A DNA stretch of 64,000 bases from positions 38,466,553-38,530,552 of the forward strand of contig CM069457.1 in NCBI GenBank assembly GCA_035610835.1, given 5' to 3'. Source of the DNA: Ophiura sarsii. Taxonomy: Eukaryota > Echinodermata > Ophiuroidea > Amphilepidida > Ophiuridae. This document shows positions 12,901 to 27,900 of this stretch, one piece after another. The notes below the pieces were generated by a model, which did not search any database, had not been told where the DNA came from, and saw only the letters and a list, made by a program, of their open reading frames with translations. The position numbers and the translations under genes are program-made. Position 1 is the stretch's first letter, and every line of letters begins with the position of its first letter.

Positions 12901-15900
12901 GTGCCTTGTCCTGTCCCTTGTTGGTCCTGGCCACGGGTTGGCGCCAATATTGAAAGCCAATATCGGGCCAATGAAACATCAATATTGTAATGTTGTATGG
13001 GTTAAAGTTTAGCAAAAAAAATAAGAGTTTAACCAACATTTTTTAACCAACTGATGATTAAAATTTGTAACCAACCACAGGTCAAAGTTTAACCAACAGC
13101 TGTTGGTTACAGTTTTAACCAACCAATTGTGTGGTTCACCTGTTAACCTCCCGTTGGTTAAAATGTTAACCAACATGGTTAAAGATTTTAACCTTTGTTC
13201 TGAGAGTGCATTATCGACCGATACTGGCAACCTTTATATTCCAGTATTGAATGATACTGGTAAACCAGTATCTGGGATCTAAAGTACACTTTTTCCATTG
13301 GTTCACTTGCATTTATCCCGTAAATCGCTCAGCATTTCCCCAACGCTCGGACACTGAGCGCAAGCGTTTTCCAGGTTGCGTCAATTTATTGTCTGGGAGC
13401 TACTACGCATGTGTGAGAGCGAAAAGAGTTCAACCGTAGTGGAGTATGCTGAGCGCGCCACTATCATAATATACAAAAAAATGAACTAACTCACATCCTA
13501 GAGGAAACGACACGAGAGACTCTTCATCAAGCATTATATCAATATCCATATCGGAACCAGAAAGAACTCGTATTTTACACTCAGAATGCATATCAATGGT
13601 TGGGATGAGCTCAGGGCACGTTAAATAGATGTCACTAACGCCTGATACCGCGGTGATCGATGCAGCGTCGGTGTAGACCTATTGAAAATAGGAAGATATG
13701 GTAAATATATGGTTTTATTATTTATTATTATTATTATTATTAAATTAAACCAAATCCTTTTGAGATAGGAAACTCACGCCTTCCTGTATGTTAATGTTAA
13801 GCTTTTATATAGCGCCATCTATCGGTGTAGTTGCGAAGTTAAGGACATATAAGAGGTCATTTCTAAATAAATGACCGCTATCCGCCATCTTAACCAACTA
13901 TGCTATATATATGGCACAAGATGTGCTTGAAGAATACATTATGTGTAGTTTTTCTTTAATGACAAGTATGGCAAGTCTAAAGGCATGTTTATTGTAGCGT
14001 ATTGAGAACACCCAAACCTCTGAGTTAAAGGTGCCAGCTAGAACCCACCCCGTAAAATTAGAAATATATCTGCCACAAATGAACTAAGAGAATGAATAAG
14101 GTTTTTCCCACTAAAGGGCTCAGCAGACTCCACAACGCTCCAACATTGAGCGCAAACGTTGACGTTGACCACCGTTGACCAGTCAGGCTGCGTCATATTG
14201 TTGTGGTGGAGCTACTACGAATGTGTGAGTGCTCAAATAGTTCGAGCGTTTTGGAGTATGCTCAGCGCTTAATACTTATACGAAAAGCATAATCGAATGT
14301 TTAATGTAGAGTTGCTCTATACATTGTTCTTAAAATTGTTGTGCTAGTAGCTGCAGACAATTTGATCCAAAAGAACTTTGTCCTGGATTTTTAGATAATG
14401 GCCATACTAGTTCACAAATGGCATTTGTCTTCATAATTTGTTTCATACTCACCTCATTTTGAATGAATGAGTAAGCGGTCACTACATATGTCCCCGGCAA
14501 AGCGTAGGTTTGTGGTCTGACGGTTTCGACAGATTGGCTCCGAACCGGTGTTCCGTCTCCGTAATCAATTGACAGAGGAAGGTATTTCGAATCGGTTTTC
14601 ATCGAGACAGCAACAGACTGTCCGATAACCACCGACTGGTGAACATCATCCAAACGGAAGTCGACGCCCGTTAGAGGACAGCATTTGCTTTGTATAACGT
14701 AAGAGGAAGTGCCACAATTTTCATTGATATCTCCTGCGCATGCTACTGCACATTGAGTGAAGTTGTTAACCTCACCCACAGGCAACAGAGTTCGTCGACA
14801 ATAGCATGACGTAGCTGCTACTATAGAATAGGCGTATGAGAGTGAAGTGCATAGCTCGTTGCACACCGATAATGTCAGATGTTCAGGTATATAATCACCC
14901 GGAGATTCACCTAATTCGGTCTCAACTCTAATACTGTAGCACGTAGGAATTTTGCTGCAACCGCCTGCGTCAAACAAAGACACATAGGTATGTATTTTTG
15001 TTGGTTGTTACGTATGGGCATAATATCAAATAAAAAAGAGTTAAGAAATAGTTATTTGAAGAATCAGTTTTACTTTTTTCTGGGATAAAGAGTTTTTGTA
15101 CTTTAACACTTTGACAATTGAAGTGATTTTCAATACAACTTGTCTTACGTGTAACGATAACGTAAATTGTATGCAAAGAGGTCATTGTACTTTAGCTCCC
15201 AGTCATACATAATTCTTTGACAAAATAGAGTACATTCTATAATAACATTACTGGGACCAAACGTACACGTTATCCCTTTATTTTTCTTACCATATCCACA
15301 AAATATCCAATCAGCCGAACTCCCCCATCCTGAAAGAATTCCAACATGTCTCACATTGTATGGTGTATCATGCTGTAGCGAAATGAACGCGGGTTCACCA
15401 ACAACACCGACGAGAATAAACCCATTCTCAAAGAATATAAAGAAGTGTCGGTATTCATCAGGATTCAATACATCCGGCGTTGGTAGCGCATGTTGCACTC
15501 CGCATTCTTTGCATACACGAATAATGGACATCGTATTGTTCCATCCCCCTATCACTGCAAGAAACAATAGCCGAAGCTCAATTAGCGGTTTTTTTTGTTC
15601 TGTTCCATTTTCCCGCTATATTGCGGTGAATTAACAGTATTATTACACCTCATAAATATTCATGAGATAATAGGCATAAATACTGCAATTTCATTGGTCA
15701 ATTGAGCTGGCCACAGTGATAATAAATTGAGCTATTGAAGAAATTGAGCTATTTCCCGTGTGGTAGTTTTGGCTACTTCCCTACAACCTCATCCCCAGAG
15801 TCACAGTGAGGTGTAATAAAGCAAATACTACACGGTATGATCGGGGCAATAGGGCACACTATTTTCCTTCGGTACTAGCTACAGGCCTACCACCCCTCAC

Positions 15901-18900
15901 CCTCCGGGTTCGGGGTGGTAGGCCTGTAGCCAGTACCTCGGGAAAATAGATTACACTATTTCCCGTCTAACCATGTAGCATTTGTATAATATTGATTGGC
16001 GGTATTGCGCGGATACCTAAAGTGGAGGGAGAGGGAGAGGTAAAAGAATGTTAATACTTTCCAAGCGGCAATTGGTTATACCAAGTACAAAACAGATTGT
16101 TCAGAAACCTTTCCCAACTTTGAAGGTATATGTCAAGGATTACTGAACCTATACTTAAAGGTATGTTTGTACTTATTTTAATGCATTTCTCATTGTGATT
16201 CCAATTACGGTAATTAAATCCAATCATTTTGACATTTTTGAAACATTTTGTGAAATGTTTGATCAAATTGTGATTTGCTTCTTATGAAGACATTCAATTG
16301 ATTGGGCTCGGTAAAGTCCAAGAGTCAAAACAGTTCGGTAAACAGCGTTGATTTGCTGGGAGAAGATATGAATTACGTACATTACCCTATTCCAACACAC
16401 CCTTAAAAGAATACTAAATTACGTAAGTTTGCGTGCTTCAATTATCTCTTAAAGAATAGCAAATCACGTATATTAACCTATTCCAACACTCCCTTTTATG
16501 CACGTTGACGTGCTTCAGTGTTCTCTTAAAGAAAGTAACGTACGTGCCCCTTTTCAAGCGCTCCCTTAATGAATACCAAACACCGTATGTGTTCCTATTC
16601 CAGCGTTATCCTTTGGAAAACGCCAATAGTGTACGTTTCCCTGTACCAGGGCTTCCTTTAAGGAGCACCCAAATACGCGCCCCTTAAAGATTACCAAATG
16701 ACAAAAATGTTTCGTCGGCGAAAATAGACGATATGTCACGCTTTTCGGCATTAACATTCTTACCTAGTGATACACAATTGTTCGTCGCCGGAAGCAGGCG
16801 ATAATCTTAGTGTTTAAAGTCCATTTGGCGCTCACTTTGAAGGTTAGTTACATGTATATCACACATTCCAGTATTAGAGACTAATGCCAGCAATGATCTT
16901 GATAAGATTCTTACCTATTTGATACATATTTTCGTCATCGGCGGAAACAGACGACAATCCAAGAGTTACGTCCCATTTGGCGCGCACTTTGAAGGTGATA
17001 TATGTTACGCCGTCTGGTATCGGTGGCCAATAGTAATGGTGCTGATAAGAGTCCGGGTCGAGGTTATTCTTTTCGTCAGGGGTGTAATAGTATTTGCAAA
17101 CTGGATCTGAAAAAAAAAAATCATTTTTTTTCTTCTTCCATAGTTATTTAGTATAAATGGTCAACATACAACACATACATACACATTCCATATATTGTAA
17201 TAAAAATTCAATAAATTTGACATTTGTGATGCGATCTGTGATCTGTGAAAACCCGCCACATGGTGGCATTTTTCATATTAGAGATATTTATATCATAAGA
17301 AAGCTAAAACTGTGCTGATTACAGAACTGTTTCGATCATTTCCCTACGATCACTACAAAGTTATGAGTGAATGATGATTGTGATGTCATCAAAAGCTACA
17401 AAACAAGAAATCATGAAAACAGGCCAAAAGAGATACATAATTCAATATAATAACATTATAAGGTGAATAATAAAAGTGACTTAAGTAAGTTTTTGAAGGT
17501 GAAATTTTATGAAAGATGATGATACAAAGTATTGGAAACTAATTTTCTTTAAACAAATCTTTAAAAAAAAGTTTTTTTATTTTTTATTTTTTTATTTTTT
17601 TTAAATTACCCATAATCCCTAGTTCACATTTTGCGACATCCGACGGGTTTTCACAGATCACATCACATTTTTGAAACATTTTGTGACATTTTGGAGAAAA
17701 AGAGACGGAGTTACATCTTGGGAAAAAAAAATAACAATGCGCTTTGGTCATCTTCATCTGATATTAATATCGACTATTTTACCAACATATCTTGCAATTG
17801 TTTTGATCTGAGGATAGTAGGGTAGAGTAGTTAAAACACACATTTATGACGCCTTTATGTTGATAAGGGCAATGGACAATATGATGTCACACATAGTATT
17901 AAAACTGGTATAATTTATATTTGAAAATAAAAGGCAACCTTAATTATCTCATTTTGAATTCATTCTGTAACATTTGTTAGACCATTTTGACCGTCATCTT
18001 TAGTAGTAACATTTATCACCCTCGTAGGATCCATTTTTAAATAATGAGATTTACGACGAAAAGTCTAAACCTCTTACTTTCAGCACTATCATCACGTGAT
18101 AGCATCGCCACCACCTGATCTCCCGTGAGGGCGATGTTGAAGATCTGCAGGTCAGCCATAGCAAATGAACACGGGGAATCACCGACTTCCAATCTTGTAG
18201 ACTCCTCGTAAAAAGAAACAGACACATTGCGCGAATAAACCGTCGTCTCGGCAGACTGGTACGACGCGGTGTCGTTGATGTAAGTCAACAAGCTGCCGTT
18301 TTTATAGACTGCTATCAAATGGAACCATTCATGTTGCGGTATGTCGGAATGGCGGTTTACGTGTAAAGCGGACCCTGTGCTTAGCAATACTTCGACATCG
18401 GAGTTACCAGAGTGTCCGCTAATATTAAGGGTTATTCCGTAAGAATCTGGATATTCATCAGCACCCGTGGATAAGATGGATCTTGTCGAATGGAAAAAGA
18501 AAAAACACTTATTTTAACACTTAATGTGTAAACAGATATGGATTATGAAATATAAAGTATACTTGGCGTTAGGCTTAAAACCGTTTGCACGCGGTTATTA
18601 GTTTTACCATTTATACAAAACAGATTTGTCAGAAACCTTTCAAGGTCTATCTCAAGGATTACAGAACCAATACTAGGCACGTTTGTACTTATTTCAATGC
18701 ATTTTTTATGGTGATTCCAAATATGGTAATGAAAGTCAATAATTGTGAAAAACAATGTTCATTTTTGGAATGTCGTCTGCAGAATAGAAAGCGTTAACAC
18801 CGTTTGCCCACTGAAGGCGTCTGTAGCAGCCCATCCTTTGCACCATTTATAGCAGCAGGCATCTGTGGCCATGATGCTATGTGCCTTGAACACACCTCGG

Positions 18901-21900
18901 CACTGACTACGCTCAGAAATCACCGCACAGAGTGAGATGAACTTCTCCACCCGGAACTTCAATATGTATAAACAATGCTTCCTATGTGTAATAATAATAA
19001 TAATACCTAATACTTATAGAGCGTCTAACAACAAGTTCTCAAAGCGCTATTGCCAATATTTCTCTGTCATTAGGACATTTCATAGCATTTGGACAGTATG
19101 CTAAACATGTTCAAGGGCCGCAAACTTAAAAAACCCAACCATGCACATGTATAAAGCATAAAGCAACACTGCCTATACATAACCGTTGGGCAGTTATACT
19201 TTATACTTGCTGAAGGGCCAGAAAAACCACACATAACAGCGACGATAACACCTACCCTGATTCGGCATTTAATATCATCAACCAAACACTGAGCGTTATA
19301 CCAGTGTCATGACAACAGTCCGGGTTGGAGAAACAAGTGCCGTCGATGTCTCCAAAATCTACCCGTAATGTTCCGTCGCTAACGAACGGCCATGCACACT
19401 CAGACGGGTGTCCTGGATACGAGCTCTGAGAGTTACAAAACGGTTGACAATAGGCTATATTTATCTTGCTAGACGTCCCGTACAGAATAAACCGTGGACA
19501 ATACTACGCATTTTAATTCGATTGAGCATGCGCACATGAGTTAGCAAGCAAGACATTGCCACAATGACTGGTTAAGTTGTGTAATATTGAACAAACCAGT
19601 GACATTTATATTAGGAACGGCTAAGCCGCTACTTTCTGTTGAAGCCATGTGTGTTTCGGATTAAAATCGATCATAAGTAAGCATCATAAAAAGGACATGT
19701 AGCCTCTTGCGCTGTCATGAAATAACTCCTCAGCAATAATAAATAACTCGATACTCTCATTCCCAGAAACCATTAACGAGCTAAAAAAATCAACTGTTTG
19801 ACGGGTTTTAATTTCCACCTTACGTGTTCTCTCTAAAGATATATCATAGCGTATAGTATGCATTGGTAAAAATGAAAATCGTACCTGACATTACATTTGG
19901 GATTGTAACTTCCTCAATAACCACCCATTCCTTGCGTGCAATATCGTAAATTAAAGAGGAGAAATTCCTTAACAACTTCATTTAATAATTCATGTATGAC
20001 TAATCAGCACATTAGTACCTTGCCAGTTACTTATAGTGTTGACCGTATACACATCGTTCCCCAGATGTATTGGCATATGACCGATATGAGTTAAATGTGA
20101 ATTTAGAAATTAGAAATTATAAGAAAACAACGAAAACATTTCAAACATTCTAAAGTTTTCAAAAAAAATTCTAAGTCTGTCAACAAATTTCAACAGTTTC
20201 GAGGAAAAAAACACCTTTTCTAAATTAAGAAATCAACAACTTCTGAAAACCAATTCAACAATTCAAAAATCCATAACATTTCAACAATAAAAATATATAT
20301 ATATATAAATTTTAATTTCTAAAAAGTTGCAAACATTTTTTCAATCCGTGTGATGCCGTTCAGTCGAAACCACATCATGATAATTATATTACCTCTATCT
20401 GATCTCTATCCAGAACCCCAGCGTTTATGGTTCCATAATGACTGCCTATATTAGGATAGATATCATACACCTCTGCGAAAGACGGACAGTAACCAACGTA
20501 AGATGTCTTAGTGCTGAAATCCCATCGTAACACGGGGGAAGGCGGGTCCACTGCAATTTTGAAAAGAAACATTTACTGTAAAAGACTTAAACTCCAAAAT
20601 GGTGCTACAACAAAACGAAAGGAAGGCATTATGAGTTGTATTCCTCGACCACCCTACCACGCACGTGTGAGATTCTTGCCCCCTTAGCTGCTCCTGGAGT
20701 AGCCTCAGTAATATTTAAAAAGAATTTTGACACCGTAGAATTGGTATTTGCGAAAAAGAATAAATCAAGTCAAACACATTATCGGATATCCTAAACACCC
20801 ATTGGATACCCTCTATAATTTAATCAGTTCCAAATTGGCGAGAAATATTTGGTTCTATCTCTCCGTGTGCAAAAGTAATCCAAGCGCACTCGCGTGTATT
20901 GGCCACACGCACGCGGTTTGTAGCCCACGCACGCGTCACGCATATGATACACAGTGCGAGTGATGCCTTGACGCACAACCAGATCCCATTCTGTATTCAT
21001 TCACTGCTGCAACGAAGTTTCGTCAATTTGGAACAGAACAAACTATAGTCAATCTGCTCCGGAACGGGGACGCGTTCGGCTTGAGGGCGTGCTATTTAGT
21101 GGCTCACTGCCGTCAATTTTAACACATGTGATACATCAAGTGACGGGAGTTCGTCTTCCGTTGGGTGACGATTAAGTCTGATATTTCAATAGAAGGCGGG
21201 CTTGTGAACGGGACTGCGTTTCCAAGGGAACGGCCTCCCGTCATTGATTGAGAAAAAACCCCTATTTTGCCGATTTTCAACCATAAAATAAATCTCTTAT
21301 CTCAGAGATAAAGTTAGAACATTCATCACTACATAATAACGTCAAGGCTTATGTTTAATGTGAAAATAATCACACTTAACCTAAAAATGTACTCAAATGG
21401 AGTAAACTCGCCTAGAAAATGATATGTTTTATGGTTGAACATGCAATGATTGCAGACATTGACACACCAGTCAATTTTGTAGCGCCCTGAAGCTGATATT
21501 TTCTTTGAATCCACAATTTTCTTACACCATACCGTCATTGTTTGTGTTAGACGGACTTGATGCCAGTCTACATAAATTCCTTGTATTTCGTTGACGCTAC
21601 CTTATTTGTTGGGTCATCATAAAGTGGAGCTGTTGCATGAAAACGCGACCTGATATCTACGTATGCGCAGTATAGGACTTTCCTATCCAAACATGAATAG
21701 ATTGGTTACTGATTGGACCCACATATACCCGCGCAAATAGTACTATATTCAAATTTGCCTGGATACAAACTACCTACGAGGTAATTTTGCAGTCAAAATT
21801 TAAAAGCGAATTGAAATTTGTGAGAATATTTGACTTTTTTCTAATACTAAAATTATCAGAATTTTCAAGTAGCCTAAACTCGAAGCAAAAGAAACCAAAA

Positions 21901-24900
21901 CACTCGATCAACCGATCATTTCTAAAATAGTCCACGTGGGCATGTTAAACAGGTTTCTTTTTAAACAGGTTTATTTTTTACCTACCGCAAAGTAGTTATA
22001 TCAATTATCAACGTTCCTTACGAAACAGATCTGTAAAACCATGTAGCAGGATCAAGTTCAAATTTCAAATTGTATATCAATTTATATCAGTTTTCTTCAA
22101 GTTATTGAATTTCATTACTATGTTTGGAATCATCACCAGAAATGCATTTAAATAAGTACAAACATGCCTAGCATTGGTGTTAAACAGGTTTCTTCTCATC
22201 TACCGTCACGTAGTTATATCAATTAAGTATAGCTTGTTACTTGTCCAAGCTTGTAGTTACAGAATGGAATCGGTTTCACAAAGCGTTGTTATTTGCGTGT
22301 TCATAAATCCATTTCATATGAATTATTTCTGAGCGGAAAGTGATATTGATGTCGGATCAATAGCAATTTCTTCTTGTTGCGCGTTCCGACAAATTACACT
22401 ATCATCAAACAACAAAGCTCACCAATATGTGTTACAATTATATGTATATGTACAAAGATGTGACAATTTCTTATATTATTTCAATTCGACGATCATATTG
22501 AAATATGAGCAAAATAACAAATATTTAAAAAAACAATAACGCTGTAAGGCGACGAAAAAACATGTGTTCTACGGGCGATCATCTAAGGTTCTGTTGATCG
22601 GGCATTATCGTATGTTGTTTTCTCTAAAATGACACAAAAATAACATAAATCTGTTGAGATTCTCGTTATTTAACACATAAAAAACGGTATTCGTTTTCAC
22701 GTGTAAATTTAATTTCATAATTTCTAAAAAATCACGTGTTTATGGTGAAAATAGAGTGAAAATAAACTACCCGCGGGACAATCTATTTTAAAAACCATGA
22801 TTTTGAAGTAATTAAGAATCGGATCGCTCTGTAACTCAGAATATATTTATGATTTATGATTAGAAATCTAAATCTGCAAGTAAATCTACTTTCTAAAAAC
22901 AAAACATGGACAGAGGGCGCCCCCTGGAAAAGATCACATAATATGCCTTTAAACGTATATACTACTACTAAGGCATTAGTAGCGTGTCGGAAATATTTGA
23001 AATGAGAAGGTAACATATCCATGATGATAGGCATATATTTAAATTACATCTCGTTCTGTGAATGTCACACACCGACACTATGAGCGTGTTTCTGCTGGGG
23101 CACTGTAACAAGTAAACGCTATTAATACACGCTATACACGCTTTTATCGGTCATTATTGCCGGGTTTTGCCTGTTTCTACTGGGAAAACTTAGCGTTTAT
23201 TAGCGGTTTCTTGCCCAGCAGAAACACGCTCAGTGTTTTATGCCCATTTAGATAAAGGTGTACATTTAAAAAACCCGAACAAGATTTGTGATATTTCTCA
23301 AATAAGCTATTTTGAATTTCACTATTGAATAATGCCTAATGACTTGTTCAATTTGTTGTTGCTTTGTTTTTGTCATGTGTAATGTTTTGTATGGTCTTGT
23401 TTAGGTGTTCTTTATTATATCACTAGTTCCTTAAATGATATCCTTCATTTGTCTGTGTTAAGGGTCCCCATTTCATAAGCCCGTTTATCAGGTTTTTTGT
23501 TGGGGCTCCTAGCCTATTTGTCACATTGTATTATCATCTTATATATTCATTTTTGGTGAATAAATTGAATTGAATTGAATTGAATAATGGCACAGCTCTA
23601 ATCCGATCATCACAAAAGCCTGTTTTTTTTTGGGGGGGGGTGTTGTTCTGCTGAATTCATGAAATAATTACGTTGTTTTGTCGTTATTTTACATTTAATG
23701 TATGAACATAATATCTGAGCAAGTTTTTTTCTTACTAATTAGCTATTGTGTCATAATTATAAAGTCATAAATATCATGAGTCATTGAGTACAATACTCAA
23801 CATTTTGTTCAGACAATAAAGCTATTGATTCAAGCATTGGTTGCCTTCATATTTTGGTACGGAATATTTGAAGTTTTTTTACTCACCCAGTATACTTTTA
23901 TTATTCATGGTAGATTTAGACACAACTTAGCCCCATACACAACCACTTTCGTAATTTTTGAACATGTGGTATCCAAAAAATATAACACATTCCAACATCA
24001 GTTACCAGGTATGATGTAATTAATTCTAGCGCCAATTCTGAGTGGTAGGTATAACATTAATCTTCTCAATCCTACTGTTATACCTGACAAAATAAAGGGT
24101 TCAACAAAAGAAAGTATACCACTTTGTGTATGTCATTTTGAGTAACAATCAATTTATTTTGACCAAACAGGCTAGATAGGCATTTGGATGAATCTTTTAG
24201 GCATAATTTAATACCAAATTTAACAACAAAGATAAACCATGATTAGCACCATTTAAAGAGAAAAAAAAATCCTATTTTTAAAAGTCTCATTTCCAATACA
24301 AAGCACGAGAAAAAAGGACCAATTGTTAACACACACAATCGGCGTGTTTCCACAGAAAAGAGCTAGTTAAACGGTTTATCTTACCCGGAATGAAAATTCC
24401 GTGTCGGCGCTAAACCGACACATTTCCACAGAGCGCAATAAACCGTTTACATAATCGGCAGGCGCGTTATGATTCCAAATTCAGCTTAAGGTCATGTTTT
24501 TTTATACTGGGTACCCAAAAAAGGTGGATCTGTTACATTTGCACTACATATTATTACTTTGCATGCATATATTTTGGCTATTCTTTATCACACATACTCA
24601 AATTTGGTCTTATTTTGATGAGAAAGTATTTGGCCTTTATTTTAAAAAGAAAAATATAAACTACCATGGTTCTGTTAATTACAATAGTTCGTTAAACCTA
24701 ATTAGTCAGGGGTGGAAGAGTATGTGGAGGAGGAGTATGTGGAGGAGGAGGAGTGCATAGTTGAACAAGTATGGTGCAATATACATTGGGCAAACATAAA
24801 ATGCACTGTTTTCACTCTTGGTACAATTCTATATTGAAAACATAACATTATTGAAGCATATTTGAATTAAAAATATAATTAGTTAATTAAGGAATCATTA

Positions 24901-27900
24901 ATTAGTTAATTAAGGAATCATTAATTAGTTAATTAAGGAATCATTAATTAGCATTAAGAAGCTCAGAAAATTGTTAAGAAACGTAAGTTGGTCGCCGTTT
25001 GCGAATGTATGCAAACATTTGCCTGCACCAAACTGTCCATTTTAAAAATATAGAAAGGTTGAGGTTAAGGTTGTACCCTTTTGAATAAATAAATTTAACT
25101 ATTTAATTAAAAATTAAAAGAAGATATGTAATTTTAATTACATATCTTCTTTTAATGTTTAAAGGTTAAAACCTCATGTATTCTGTATTGTCTGGATGTT
25201 AATTAGCACATTTTGTTAAATGCGTTTGTGTGGTGTTATTACTTGTTTTTAACTGAGTTACCAAATAAGTAAAAAACTGCTGGTTTTCATCAAGCTTGTA
25301 AACTCAGGAGAATTATTAAATTCTTAGGAATGCAACTGACCTGACCTAGTATAGGATGACCAGCATAAGCTGCTTGATTAGTTCGCCAATCAACATTGGA
25401 TCACCCTATATGTTGAATACAACTTAAAACGATAACATTTTATAATTCAATCTTAAATCAGACTCTTGAAATTTGAATACTGGGTTCAATAATTATGGAA
25501 ACTAACCTAATGTGTTCATTTGAATGTGCTTTGCACATCATGAAGGTGCAAGAAGGATGAACGCAATTAATTGTATGCCACTAAACATGTGCCATTGGGG
25601 AAATTTGAGTCACCCTGTAGTTTTTATTGAACATTATTTGAATATCATACCACTTTAAGCATTTGCCACTTCAAATTGGAATGTAAAATTCATTCAATTT
25701 AATGATTTATGGATCATCACGTATACCTAAATTAATGTTTTAAACACCCCATATGTTAAAATTAACACCTTTACATAAGAAAAGGGTGACTTTTAAAATC
25801 AATCAATGTTCATGTACATGTAATTGATGCATTTTTATTTGAAATCTACTTGAATTTTGTTAAAATAGCATTTTTCCGGAACTAAATAAACACATTTTTA
25901 GACACCCTGTATGTAGAATTTCAGATTCATAATGAAATTTAATTTGCATATGTCTGGATGGGTATTTTATTAAACTACTTTAAATCTGTACTGAACTTTT
26001 CTCTCATCACTTCATATACATAGTGGAAGTAATTATTGAAACCCTTCTTTTTTAGAACATTTTGCTTGTTACACCCTGTACAATTTCGGGCCACCCTGTA
26101 TAATCAACTTGATTGTATGCTATTTGCATCCGTTACAGTATATGCTTTCAGAATCTGTATACTTTTACCAACTTAAAATGTAAACTTTTTCAGATATAAT
26201 GCATTAACTGAAAAAGGAACCTAATTTATGGAAAAAGGGACATGTAACACAAATTGTACCCAGTATAAAAAACATGACCTTAAACGGTTTATCATAAACC
26301 GGTGTGTTTGGTGCCGATCTTAAGCGGAAATAACCACCTCTGGAGAAGGTTATAAAATCAGTGGCGGATCCAGGATTAAAATTTACGGGGGGCTGACACC
26401 AAAAAAAAAATCGTAGGGGGGTGGGGGGCGCACGCCCCCCCCCCCCCCCCCCCCCCCCCTGTATCCGCCACTGATAATAAACCGTTTATGGGTGATAATC
26501 GGTTTATCAATAATCGGATTATTGTGCGTTTCCACAGGAGAACTTACCGGAATTGCAATTTCTTACACGGCAATAACCGTATTGGAAATGAGACTTTTAA
26601 TCTTGTTGTTAGGGGACAAATTTGGTATCAAATTATGCCTAAAAGATTCATCTAAATGCCTATCTAGCCTGTTTGGTCAAAAAAACCTGAATGTTACTCA
26701 AAATGATATAAACAAAGTGGTATACTTTCTTTTGTTGAACACTTTATTTGGATAAAACATGAAACCAACAGTAATATTGTGTATTTACTCAAAAATCCCT
26801 CCATGCAGCCTTACTGTATCTATACCTAAAGTTCTCAACAAAAGAAAGTCATACACTTTGTTTAGGTCCTTTAGAGTAACTTTCGAATATATTTTGACCA
26901 AACAGACTAAATAGACATTTGGATGAATCTTTTCGGCACAATTTGATACCAAAGTTGCCACCTAACAACAAAGATAAACCATGATTAGCACCATTTAAAG
27001 AAAATTAGTCACTTTTCAAAAGTCACATTTTCGACGCACTTGAATGGCCGGGAGTGAAATGGATACTGCGTTGGGTCGTGCCTGAGCGCGCGGGCTATTT
27101 GATTATGAACAGGTAACATGTGGTCTTTTCTTCCCGCGTAGTGTATTGAAAATGTGACTTTTGAAAAGTGATTAATTTTCTTTAAATGGTGCTAATCATC
27201 GTTTATCTTCGTTGTTAGGGGCAACTTTGGTATCAAATTGTGCCGGAAAGATTCATCCAAATGTCTATCTAGTCTGTTTGGTCAAAAAATAATCGGAAGA
27301 TACTCTAAAGGACCTAGACAAAGTATATGACTTTCTTTTGTTGAGCACTTTATGTTGATTTGTATTAGTGCAGCCATACAAGCGGAAGAAGTGATTATGT
27401 AGGATAGTAACTCATCAATTCAAGATCTTGATGTTTTGCTATAGCAACACTAATTCCACGGTTGCTGGTTCTCTAGAAATACATCAATTGTACCGTGATT
27501 ATAACTCACCTTCTGTGTAATGCGTGGCACACTTAAAACGTATCTCAAAATTACCACATTTAACGCCCGGTCTCTGATCACTGTTTAGGCATAACAGCCC
27601 GCCCTCAACGGTGCACGAAATGTCCAAATGAAGCTCGGCAGCTATTGATGCCCACGAAAGCCCCGACGACTTTTCCCGACATTGAATAACGGACGGTGCT
27701 GGACATAGGTTGTAACTACTTGCGTAAATCTGTAGGTTTTATAGTAAGAAAGAAATAGTTACCTGCATTTGCTATTTCCGGAATGTTTTTTTTTGTTCTT
27801 TTCTTTTTTACATACTGTTATTGAACGCATAACAGTTTCAGAATTATAGACACATTTATATTAGATTAGTCGTGATGTCCTTCTAACTGGCTATATCTTC

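Larger units (their letters stand above)
24094..26752. mobile_element. Family G TIR element, interrupted by insertions
   Basis: Termini AAAGNGTTCAACAAAAGAAA at the left and their complement at the right. The arms (about 24094-24485 and 26284-26752) share long blocks, for example GACCAAACAGGCTAGATAGG and ACGGTTTAT. The interior is split by the 1.8-kb family H element, and the right arm by a hAT-like MITE. Confidence 0.8.

Noticed and set aside
15356..15634. Plus-strand ORF of 92 codons
   Set aside because: Antisense shadow of receptor exon 10.
24722..24760. CRISPR-like or microsatellite array (GTGGAGGAGGAG)
   Set aside because: Only a few short purine-rich repeats; no spacers and the genome is eukaryotic.
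26492..26755. Plus-strand ORF of 87 codons with hydrophobic character
   Set aside because: Lies entirely in the right arm of family G; the same sequence recurs inverted at 24.1-24.3 kb.
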